Assembly: GCF_903166545.1 (NCBI RefSeq) | Contig: NZ_CAESCH010000001.1 | Coordinates: 124,001 to 188,000, forward strand | Length of the DNA: 64,000 nt | Direction: 5' to 3' | Source of the DNA: Metabacillus schmidteae | GTDB taxonomy: Bacteria; Bacillota; Bacilli; Bacillales; Bacillaceae | In this document: positions 17,900 to 25,267 of the stretch, one piece after another | How the letters are laid out: the number at the start of each line of letters is the position of its first letter | How positions within the stretch are numbered: the stretch's first letter is position 1 | The notes under the pieces: generated by a model | Databases searched by the model: none | Told to the model about the DNA's origin: nothing | What the model saw: only the letters and a program-made list of their open reading frames with translations | Position numbers and translations under genes: made by a program

Positions 17900-18929
17900 C
17901 CCACTCTCCTGCCAAAATTGGAACTTTTACCTCTAATCGTGTTCCATTATTTTTCAAGCTTACGATTTTCATTGATCCACCAATTTCTAATGCTCGTTCA
18001 TGCATATTTTGCAATCCATAGGATCCTGACTTTCCTTCTTCCTGATCAAATCCTATTCCATCATCTGTCACACGCATGATCACAAATTCGTCACGCTTTA
18101 TAAGCAGCACATCCAAAGTTGTTGCTTTCGCATGTCGCAATGTATTGGAAACAGATTCTTGTAAAATTCGAAATAGATGGTCCTCTACCCCTTTGTCTAA
18201 CGGTATCGGTTCTACCTTCCATTTTATATTCATTGTGACCTTCTGCATAAGTTCTACTAAAAGCTCCTGAATTCCTTCTTGAAGTGATTTTCCTTTTAAT
18301 GCAACGGGACGCAAATGAAGTAATAACGCTCTCATTTCAAGCTGTGACTGATGAATAGTTGCTTCAATCATTTTCAGTTGTTTCGTTTCCCAGTCATCAG
18401 ATATCGGCTTTGACTCTGTAACAGCTGACATCATCATTGATGCAGCAAATAACTGTTGGCTAACTGAGTCATGAAGCTCTCTTGCCAGCCGATTTCTTTC
18501 CTGGGAGACCATTTCCTGAACTCTTCTTTCCTGATCTTCCGCTTTTTCATTTGCAATTTTTTGTGATAATTTTGTTTGCTCCAGCATTTGTTTCTGGATT
18601 TTTGTTAGTTTTGTTTTTATTTCCTGAATATCCGGTAATGGGTGTTGTTCGGTAAGAATCGGCTTTCCCTTTGAAACCTCTTGAATATCTAGGTCAATAG
18701 ATCGCAGATGTTTCTTCCAACTAAATCCCGTAATAAATCCAAAACATACACCCGCTAAAATACTAACACTTGGTACAATATAAATAAACGGTAAGTCCAT
18801 TACTTTACGAGTCCATAATTCTCCCCACTCATCGAAAGGAAAAGCCATAAAAAACAGAAGAGAAAAGATAACAAATATAATGAGGGTAAAAATGGCGCTG
18901 CTGATAATTTGCCGCTGAACCATGCTCAT
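17883..18929 (-). CDS. liaS: Sensor histidine kinase LiaS
   Basis: A 348-residue kinase of the HPK7 group. Two membrane segments (about residues 10-30 and 48-68) enclose only a very short extracellular loop, the mark of intramembrane-sensing kinases. The phosphorylated histidine is H153 in RLARELHDSVSQQLF, and the ATP-binding domain has VTDDGIGFD near residue 300. It overlaps liaF by 4 bp and liaR by 17 bp. Known biology: LiaF holds it inactive until cell wall antibiotics such as bacitracin act. Confidence 0.94.
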   Translation of the reverse strand: MSMVQRQIISSAIFTLIIFVIFSLLFFMAFPFDEWGELWTRKVMDLPFIYIVPSVSILAGVCFGFITGFSWKKHLRSIDLDIQEVSKGKPILTEQHPLPDIQEIKTKLTKIQKQMLEQTKLSQKIANEKAEDQERRVQEMVSQERNRLARELHDSVSQQLFAASMMMSAVTESKPISDDWETKQLKMIEATIHQSQLEMRALLLHLRPVALKGKSLQEGIQELLVELMQKVTMNIKWKVEPIPLDKGVEDHLFRILQESVSNTLRHAKATTLDVLLIKRDEFVIMRVTDDGIGFDQEEGKSGSYGLQNMHERALEIGGSMKIVSLKNNGTRLEVKVPILAGEWGEEND

Positions 18930-19660
18930 ACTCTTTTCACCTCAAGCTTTCCCGAGATTGCTGAGGTGAAGAGCTTAATCTTTTGGTCAGCCTCTTTATA
19001 TTGTGCTGTCTCGTAGATAACTGTTTCATTCACGACCCGCTGTTCGGCCTCTTGAAAGATCGTAATAGATCCCGCAATTGTAGAATGATGGATATGAAGT
19101 TCCATCTCATAAGGGACTAACACTTGAACATTCCCAACTAGGCTTCGAATGACAATAACCGCTTCAGCAATCGGCAATACAGTGTCACTTAAATCAATGA
19201 CCGTATTTCCTATCCCGACTTGGATATTAATATCATTCCATTCATATGCATGCTCCGGCGATTTTTGGCTGGAAAAAATCTTATTCTCAAAGATTTTTTT
19301 CCGTTGAATAAATTCACCGTTATTACTTGTTTCTTGAGACTCAATGATAATCGGTTTTACTTGCTTAGGGTTTTTTTGTGTTTGAAAAAAATGGACAATA
19401 AGATATATAACCAATACAAATAAAAAATAGCGAAGAGTAATCATATTAAGTACGGTACCAACGAACCAAATCCATCCGCCCCAGTACAGGAGCTTCCCTA
19501 AAAAGCGCGGTCGCCATTTCCGTCCTAAATAGATACTTCCAATGGAGAGAAGAAAGGTGACAATTAATCCACCGTTAAAAAATAATACTTCTAATAGAAG
19601 GAGGAGAAATCCTATTAAGATGATCCAATTTAAATAGTCTGAATTTATATTCTTAAGCAT
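18926..19660 (-). CDS. liaF: Cell wall-active antibiotic response protein LiaF
   Basis: A 244-residue membrane protein with about four membrane segments in the first 100 residues and a soluble beta-rich domain from about residue 145. That domain contains NIQVGIGNTVIDLSDTVLP and IAEAVIVIRSLVGNVQVLVP, the LiaF C-terminal domain pattern. It is the specific inhibitor of LiaRS in the absence of stress. Start ATG with AGGAGG; its end overlaps liaS by 4 bp. Confidence 0.93.
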   Translation of the reverse strand: MLKNINSDYLNWIILIGFLLLLLEVLFFNGGLIVTFLLSIGSIYLGRKWRPRFLGKLLYWGGWIWFVGTVLNMITLRYFLFVLVIYLIVHFFQTQKNPKQVKPIIIESQETSNNGEFIQRKKIFENKIFSSQKSPEHAYEWNDINIQVGIGNTVIDLSDTVLPIAEAVIVIRSLVGNVQVLVPYEMELHIHHSTIAGSITIFQEAEQRVVNETVIYETAQYKEADQKIKLFTSAISGKLEVKRV

Positions 19661-19758
19661 GTGGTATTCCTCCTTCCTTTTTTCTGGAGAGTTAATTGAA
19701 GTTTATACTATGTGAAAAAGGCGCAGTGACCTACGCCCTTTTAGAATACCATGTTGTC

Positions 19759-20406
19759 TTATGAAATTGCATTTGTTTCTTCTGTTTTTAGTTGTTTTTC
19801 TAATTGAGCAATTCGTGCATCAATTGTACTGCGGTGATAGTCTTGGTTCACTTTTTGTTCAAGGCGATCCAGATAGCTTTCCATTTCCTCAAAACGAGTG
19901 AAAGCTTTCGTTGAAAAACTGCCCTGATCTACAACTTTATTCATACGGTGATGTGCTCGAGCTATATTTTCTCTGCCCATCAGTTCCATTCTTTTTATAT
20001 GCATATCCTTTACCTTATGCTTCATTTCCTCATACTTTTGTTCAAGCTCTTCAAGTTGACGTGTGGTTTGCTGACGTGACTCTTCTAAACGTGCAACTCT
20101 TTCCTCATAATGAGATTGTTCTCTTAAAGCAAATTCATATAGCTCTGTTTCCCCTGCTTGAAGTGCAATTTCAGCCTGGCGTTGACGTTTTTCTGCTAAA
20201 TGAACTGCTTCATTGTATTCACGATTGAATTCGTCTTTTAATAAATATTGTCTTTCAACAAGCTTACGTACCTTTTCTGTTTCAGCTTCACATTGTCTTA
20301 AGTAGTGGTTTAGAACTGCGATCGGATTTTTTTGCTCCTTTTGATCTAAAGCCTCATGTAAATCTGCTGCAATGGTTTCCTTTAATCTTGTAAAAATGTT
20401 TGCCAT
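19759..20406 (-). CDS. liaH: PspA/IM30 family envelope stress protein LiaH
   Basis: A 215-residue, almost wholly coiled-coil protein of the phage-shock PspA family (first residues IFTRLKETIAADLHEALDQ). It forms large oligomers that protect the membrane. It sits between liaI and liaF, which fixes its identity. Start ATG behind AAAGGAGAG. About 100 bp separate it from liaF with no liaG gene in between, unlike B. subtilis. Confidence 0.93.
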   Translation of the reverse strand: MANIFTRLKETIAADLHEALDQKEQKNPIAVLNHYLRQCEAETEKVRKLVERQYLLKDEFNREYNEAVHLAEKRQRQAEIALQAGETELYEFALREQSHYEERVARLEESRQQTTRQLEELEQKYEEMKHKVKDMHIKRMELMGRENIARAHHRMNKVVDQGSFSTKAFTRFEEMESYLDRLEQKVNQDYHRSTIDARIAQLEKQLKTEETNAIS

Positions 20407-20428
20407 AATATATCTCTCCTTTTTTGAA

Positions 20429-20776
20429 TTATAAATTTCCTTTTAAGTCATTCCATTCTTTTTCAAAATTAGTGAATGGGTCAGAGCTTTCTTTAACCTT
20501 CTTTGATGGTTTATTCCAGTTTTTATACACTATATATAAAACATAGATAGCCACAAAGCCTAAAACGGCTGGAAGGTTAGACGCTGAAGCAAACAGTGCA
20601 ATGACTCCAACGATTGCACAAACAACTTTTGTAAACGTTGAATCAGTTTTCAAAAATCCTTTGTACGCATAATACATGATGAGAAGACTTATCCCTAAGG
20701 CAATCATTGGTGCCAGATTTGATAGCAACACCATAACGGCCACCCCACCAAGTAATACATAACCAAACTTCTTCAT
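20429..20776 (-). CDS. liaI: Membrane anchor protein LiaI
   Basis: A 115-residue protein. Hydrophobic helices cover roughly residues 5-35 and 50-85, and a charged C-terminal tail follows. Its place as the first gene before liaH matches LiaI, which recruits LiaH to the membrane. Start ATG behind AAGGAGG. The gap to liaH is 22 bp. Confidence 0.88.
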   Translation of the reverse strand: MKKFGYVLLGGVAVMVLLSNLAPMIALGISLLIMYYAYKGFLKTDSTFTKVVCAIVGVIALFASASNLPAVLGFVAIYVLYIVYKNWNKPSKKVKESSDPFTNFEKEWNDLKGNL

Positions 20777-20846
20777 CTTATTTCCTCCTTTTCTTTTCTC
20801 GCATAAGAGTTTTTGCTTTCTTATGCTGTGGTCCGTTTCTATGTCT

Positions 20847-20920
20847 TTATCTTACCTACATTTTCATTTCCTCAAAACGAGCGCCAGCTTTATTTTCATC
20901 TAAGACTTGAGACGTAGTGA
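20847..20920 (-). promoter_or_regulatory. Candidate liaI promoter with a possible LiaR site
   Basis: Read on the minus strand, CGTCTCAAGTCTTAGA (20898-20913) is a partly symmetrical motif about 65 bp before a plausible start. TTGAGG at 20870-20875 and weak -10 choices (TAAGAT or AGATAA near 20847-20854) follow. Spacing is not ideal, and I am not certain of the LiaR consensus. Confidence 0.35.
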
Positions 20921-21011
20921 GGGTCAGGCTCATATAAATGCATACATGTTTTTCTATCAATGGGAAAAAATGAATAAGAAGAATGCAGCGTGAAGCAAAG
21001 GAGGCAGTTTG

Positions 21012-22229
21012 ATGACAGAAGAGTTTCCACAAGGACAGATGCCACATGAGCCGGAGCCGTTTTGGAGAGAATCTACTCAAGTTCATTCTTTTTCTCCTTT
21101 GACGATTGATACGGAAGTCGACGTCGCAATCGTTGGGGGAGGTATTACCGGAATTACAACAGGATACCTGCTTTCAAAGCAAGGAATGAAAGTCGCTATT
21201 TTGGAAGCTGATCAAGTTCTAAATGGTACGACCGGGCATACAACTGCTAAAGTAACAGCCCAGCATGGATTAATTTATGATGAATTCATTCAACACATGG
21301 GAGAAGAAAAAGCCAAGCAATATTATCAGGCAAATGCTGATGCACTTAAGTTCGTTCGCCAAACGGCAGGCGATCTTCAAATCGATTGTGATCTAACTGA
21401 AGAAGATGCCTATATTTATGCAGTTAGTGATGAATATGCTAAAAAAGTCATGAAAGAATACGAGGCTTACCAAAGACTTGGCATACATAGCGAATTTGTT
21501 GAGAGCATTCCTTTTTCCATTGATGTGAAAGGTGCTTTGGTAATGAAAGCACAAGGACAATTCCATCCTCTTAAATACTTAAAAGTGCTTGTGGATGAAA
21601 TTGTGAAGGCAGGTGGTGAAGTCTATGAACAAACAACTGCGATTGACATAGATGAAACAACACCAAAGCCAATGGTCATTACGCGTGAAGGCCGTCGAGT
21701 TGCATGTAAATACGCAATAGCCTGCTCTCACTTTCCATTCTTTGATGGAAAAGGATTTTATTTTTCGCGCTTGCATGCAGAACGTTCATATATTTTAGGG
21801 ATTACAGCAAAGCAGGATTACCCTGGAGGAATGTATTATAGTGCAGATTCACCAACCCGTTCCCTGCGATATACGCCAATGAACGGGGAAAAGCTCATAT
21901 TAGTTAGTGGAGATGGCCATAAAACAGGTCAAGGTACATCCACATCAAAACACTACAAAGCACTTGAGCAATTCGCTGAGGAAGTGCTCGGAATTGAAGA
22001 AATCAAATATAGATGGTCTGCCCAGGATTTATACACATTAGATAAAGTACCTTATGTTGGACCAATTACCTCTAACAAACCGAATATTTTTGTCGCAACA
22101 GGATATCGAAAATGGGGTATGACAAACGGAACCGCAGCTGCACAACTTCTTGCAGATCTTGTATTAGAAAAGGAAAATCCATACAAAGAGCTCTATAGTC
22201 CTTCACGTTTTTATGCAATCCAAGCATAA
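21012..22229 (+). CDS. YhfW-like FAD-dependent oxidoreductase, Rieske domain lost by frameshift
   Basis: A 405-residue D-amino-acid-oxidase-fold flavoprotein. The dinucleotide motif VDVAIVGGGITGITTGYLLS begins near residue 36, and GTTGHTTAKVTAQHG follows the FAD fold. The family protein (YhfW) is about 500 residues with a C-terminal Rieske domain. Here the frame stops at 22227-22229, right before a run of seven As. The Rieske coding sequence then continues in another frame. The substrate is unknown. ATG at 21012 has AAAGGAGG; an in-frame TTG at 21009 is less likely. Divergent from the lia operon. Confidence 0.85.
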   Translation: MTEEFPQGQMPHEPEPFWRESTQVHSFSPLTIDTEVDVAIVGGGITGITTGYLLSKQGMKVAILEADQVLNGTTGHTTAKVTAQHGLIYDEFIQHMGEEKAKQYYQANADALKFVRQTAGDLQIDCDLTEEDAYIYAVSDEYAKKVMKEYEAYQRLGIHSEFVESIPFSIDVKGALVMKAQGQFHPLKYLKVLVDEIVKAGGEVYEQTTAIDIDETTPKPMVITREGRRVACKYAIACSHFPFFDGKGFYFSRLHAERSYILGITAKQDYPGGMYYSADSPTRSLRYTPMNGEKLILVSGDGHKTGQGTSTSKHYKALEQFAEEVLGIEEIKYRWSAQDLYTLDKVPYVGPITSNKPNIFVATGYRKWGMTNGTAAAQLLADLVLEKENPYKELYSPSRFYAIQA

Positions 22230-22234
22230 AAAAA

Positions 22235-22549
22235 TTCCTCAAGCAAAACCTCGATGTTGCAGGTCATTTAATTGAAGGAAAAATCGATATTGCTGATAAA
22301 CGGATTGAAGACATAGGCAATGATGAAGGTTCTGTTGTTGTTGTGAATGGCAAAAGAGCAGGTTGTTACAAAGACCAGGATGGAAATATTAACCTTGTTG
22401 ATACTACCTGCACGCATATGGGGTGTGAAGTAGAGTGGAATAGTGGTGATCGTTCATGGGATTGCCCTTGTCATGGATCAAGATTTTCAGTGACAGGAGA
22501 TGTGATCGAAGGACCTGCGAAGAAGCCGTTGAAGAAGGTAGATATGTGA
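22235..22549 (+). pseudogene. Detached Rieske [2Fe-2S] domain of the YhfW-like gene
   Basis: In the +2 frame relative to the upstream flavoprotein, about 104 codons read as a Rieske domain. It carries both cluster-binding motifs, CTHMGC and CPCHGSRF. It begins right after the A-run at 22228-22234 with no ribosome binding site of its own. One extra base or a two-base loss near that run would join it to the flavoprotein. It is either a real frameshift, a sequencing error, or slippage at the run. Confidence 0.75.
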
Positions 22550-22676
22550 TCGATGGTATTCGATTGAACTAAGAATGTGAATTTTTAACAATGAAAAAGT
22601 TCCTTCTCTCTTCATGTTCTTCTCCGATCTGGATAAGCTAAAACTAACATCAAGAATAAGGAGATGATGACACATC

Positions 22677-22826
22677 ATGAAGAGAGAACATAATAACAAA
22701 AATCAATCACAAGCTTATAAAGGAAAAGTATATCAACGAAAGTCCGAAGCATTGTCAGAATATAACATTACCACTACAAATCAGCCGCTTCCACAGCCAA
22801 AGGATTATGAAGAGATTGAGTATTGA
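22677..22826 (+). CDS. Small hypothetical protein (49 residues)
   Basis: A short ORF with a clear AAGGAG ribosome binding site and an ATG start. The product is hydrophilic, rich in Gln, Asn, Lys and Tyr (for example SQAYKGKVYQRKSEALSEYN), with no membrane segment or cysteine. It may belong to the many small sporulation or stress proteins of Bacillus, but no family is recognised. Confidence 0.5.
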   Translation: MKREHNNKNQSQAYKGKVYQRKSEALSEYNITTTNQPLPQPKDYEEIEY

Positions 22827-22847
22827 TCCCCATTTTTCTTATCCTAA

Positions 22848-23022
22848 GTCATGAAGGACAGTATATTCCTTATTTCTTGAGTTTTGTCCTTCATGACATT
22901 CTTAAGGACATTTATATGTTTAATTTTCCCTATTTTGTTCTTCATCCACTGTATGAAGGACTTTTCTCTCTTTGTTCTCTGCTATTTTGTCCTTCACATC
23001 CACTATATGAAGGACTTTTCCC
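22848..23022. repeat. Degenerate 52-bp hairpin repeats (GTCCTTCAT/ATGAAGGAC)
   Basis: GTCATGAAGGAC at 22848-22859 pairs with GTCCTTCATGAC at 22886-22897. Two more units, each a GTCCTTCAT-type arm, short loop and TATGAAGGAC followed by TTTT, start at 22937 and 22989, exactly 52 bp apart. A better-preserved array with the same period is at 55166. Confidence 0.8.
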
Positions 23023-23131
23023 CTCTTAATTTTTCCTACTTTGTCTTTAAGCTATCCCAAACCAAATGAACACAAAAAAGCAGCCCAATTTAACTTCAAT
23101 CAGACTACTTTCAGCTTACTTATATATTTTT

Positions 23132-24559
23132 CTACAAAGACTCAACCAGTACTTCTCCATCCGATTCCTCCACAGCAAAACCATACTTTTCTAAGGTTTC
23201 ACGTGCTTGAGCCGTTTCGCAAACAAAGGAAACTGTTTGATTTATTTCTTTCGGAGATATTCCATACTGAGCCCCTTTTTCCATAAGAAGATCAACCGCT
23301 TCACTTGATGAAAACACGATTGTTGTCAAAGATGCATCTTCTAATGATCTTTTTATAATGGTCTCATATCTACCATCAATGCTGGTTTCATATACAGAGA
23401 TGAAATGGATACCATCCAAGCTAGAATAATCCTTTTTTTGTTCTTCGGATCCAATAACAAGGAGGCTTCCTTGATGGTCCATCGTATCCACATGCTCAGC
23501 ATATAACCCTTTTTCTTCAAGCTTAGAGATCGCTAAAGTATTTTGACAATAAAGCTTTGCCTGGATTTGACGTATATCCATTTTCTTCTCTTTTAGCTGG
23601 TTAAAAAAGGCCTCCACACTTTCTCTGGATAAAAATAACATACGTTCGTAAGCAGGGAGTAAATTCAAAACAGCAGATTCGATCAACTTTTCTTTAGTGA
23701 TCCATCGAGGAAATTCAATCACGTCTGCTCCTTGTTCCATCCATTCACTTGTGCGATTTACATCCTCAGCTTTTCCTCGAATATAGAGAATTTGCTTTCC
23801 AAATAACGGGCGATTTTCAAACCATTTCACTTTATCCCTTGTTGAAACAATATCGCCCACTAATGTAATCGCCGGATTTTCTATCTTTGCCGCGCGAACT
23901 TTCTCTACAATAGTAGAAAGTGTTCCAACTACGTTTTGTTGACGGCTCCACGTTCCCCAGCGAATAATGATAACGGGCGTATCAGGCGATTTACCAAACT
24001 GGATAAGGTTTTCACAAATATGCTCTAAATTGGAAACGCCCATATAAAATGCAATCGTCTGAACACCTCTTGCTAATCCTTCCCAATCGATATCCGGTTT
24101 GCCATTTTTCGATTTATCATGAGCTGTAACAACAGCAAATGATCCAGCATAGTCACGGTGTGTTACGGGAATACCGGCATATAATGGTGCAGCTATTCCT
24201 GAAGTGATACCAGGCACAATTTCAAATGGAATTTGGTGTAAAGCAAGCTCTTCTGCTTCCTCGCCTACTCTCCCAAAAACACTTGGATCTCCACCTTTAA
24301 GCCTTACAACTGTATGACCTGCCATTGCCTTTTGAACTAAGGTTGCATTAATTTCATTCTGTCTCATGAAGTGACGTGTTGGAAGCTTCCCACAATAAAT
24401 CAGATCACAATGTGCTGGTGCGTCGTCAAGAAGAGAGAAATTCACCAGTCGATCATAAAGGATAACATCCGCTTTTTTTATGGCTTCCCTTCCTTTTACC
24501 GTAATTAGCTCGCGATCACCTGGACCTGCTCCAACCAGGTATACTTTTCCTACACTCAT
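23132..24559 (-). CDS. nasF: Uroporphyrinogen-III C-methyltransferase fused to a uroporphyrinogen-III synthase-like domain (NasF)
   Basis: A 475-residue two-domain protein. Residues 1-240 are a SUMT/CobA methyltransferase, with KVYLVGAGPGDRELITVKG at the start and VRLKGGDPSVFGRVGEEAEEL for SAM binding. Residues 245-475 resemble HemD-type uroporphyrinogen-III synthase, more diverged. It makes precorrin-2 for sirohaem, the cofactor of nitrite reductase. It follows nirB and nirD on the same strand, so this is nasDEF of B. subtilis. Start ATG behind GGGAGG. Confidence 0.93.
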   Translation of the reverse strand: MSVGKVYLVGAGPGDRELITVKGREAIKKADVILYDRLVNFSLLDDAPAHCDLIYCGKLPTRHFMRQNEINATLVQKAMAGHTVVRLKGGDPSVFGRVGEEAEELALHQIPFEIVPGITSGIAAPLYAGIPVTHRDYAGSFAVVTAHDKSKNGKPDIDWEGLARGVQTIAFYMGVSNLEHICENLIQFGKSPDTPVIIIRWGTWSRQQNVVGTLSTIVEKVRAAKIENPAITLVGDIVSTRDKVKWFENRPLFGKQILYIRGKAEDVNRTSEWMEQGADVIEFPRWITKEKLIESAVLNLLPAYERMLFLSRESVEAFFNQLKEKKMDIRQIQAKLYCQNTLAISKLEEKGLYAEHVDTMDHQGSLLVIGSEEQKKDYSSLDGIHFISVYETSIDGRYETIIKRSLEDASLTTIVFSSSEAVDLLMEKGAQYGISPKEINQTVSFVCETAQARETLEKYGFAVEESDGEVLVESL

Positions 24560-24637
24560 TCCCTCGTCCTCCCTTAACTTTATTTATTTTTAAGTAAGGG
24601 AAGATTGTTCTCTTACTTTCGCTTTTTATTTATACCT

Positions 24638-24961
24638 TTAAACTAACAGAAAGACCTCTCCATCATCAATAACTGTTTCATATGTTTTGACACAGCCGAA
24701 ATCCGGTTCTTGTACTTTTCCATCTTCAAGGCAGATTTTCCAGTCATGCATTGGGCAAAATACATGCTCACCACTTACAATCCCTTCACTTAGCACTCCG
24801 CCTTTATGAGGACATTTATTTTCTATCGCTTTTATTTTACCGCTTGAAAGTTTAAAAACTGCTACTTCTTTGTTCTTTTCTAGTATAACCGTTTTTCCTA
24901 CTCTTTCGGGCAAATCATTTAATGCTCCTACATATATCTTTGCTTTTGTTAATTCCTTCAT
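24638..24961 (-). CDS. nirD: Nitrite reductase small subunit (Rieske-like)
   Basis: A 107-residue Rieske-type protein with CPHKGG and CPMHDW as the two cluster-binding motifs, matching NirD/NasE. It is the partner of the large subunit NirB in reducing nitrite to ammonium. The frame is open far upstream to 25183, but that extension is repeat sequence. The ATG at 24961 has a perfect AAGGAGG and is the likely start. About 300 bp, filled by a palindromic repeat, separate it from nirB. Confidence 0.92.
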   Translation of the reverse strand: MKELTKAKIYVGALNDLPERVGKTVILEKNKEVAVFKLSSGKIKAIENKCPHKGGVLSEGIVSGEHVFCPMHDWKICLEDGKVQEPDFGCVKTYETVIDDGEVFLLV

Positions 24962-25058
24962 GTGTTTATTCCTCCTTGAGGGAATATTTTGATATTTATA
25001 ACCATTTTTTGGATAGGCTGTTTTTAACCCTTGTTTCTTTGTAACTAGTATTGCTGTT

Positions 25059-25189
25059 GGTTGATTTTCGCTACAGGATGCTCGCTTTCCGTGGGGTGGG
25101 CGGTGAGCCTCCTCGACGCACAGCGCCTGCGGGGTCTCACCTGTCCCACAATTCCCACAGGAGTCTCGCACCTTCCGCTCCAATCAACC
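25059..25189. repeat. GC-rich palindromic repeat inside the nir operon
   Basis: Starts GGTTGATTTTCGCTACAGGA and ends CGCTCCAATCAACC, with inner arms such as GTGAGCCTCCTCG and GCGGGGTCTCACC. It is more GC-rich than its surroundings and belongs to a dispersed Bacillus repeat type. The same kind of element is interrupted by the IS at 45.4 kb. Confidence 0.85.
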
Positions 25190-25267
25190 TAGAAAGTTTT
25201 TGTCTAAAGTACCAATTCACAGGAAAAATACTTTCTAAAAGTACAAAAAAGGGTTAATAAGTTCCTC

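Noticed and set aside
22677..22826. Continuation of the Rieske pseudogene
   Set aside because: It has its own strong ribosome binding site and ATG, and the Rieske frame stops at 22549.
24962..25183. N-terminal extension of the NirD protein
   Set aside because: The extra 74 codons are a chance open frame through a GC-rich intergenic repeat. The internal ATG has a perfect ribosome binding site and the Rieske family length.
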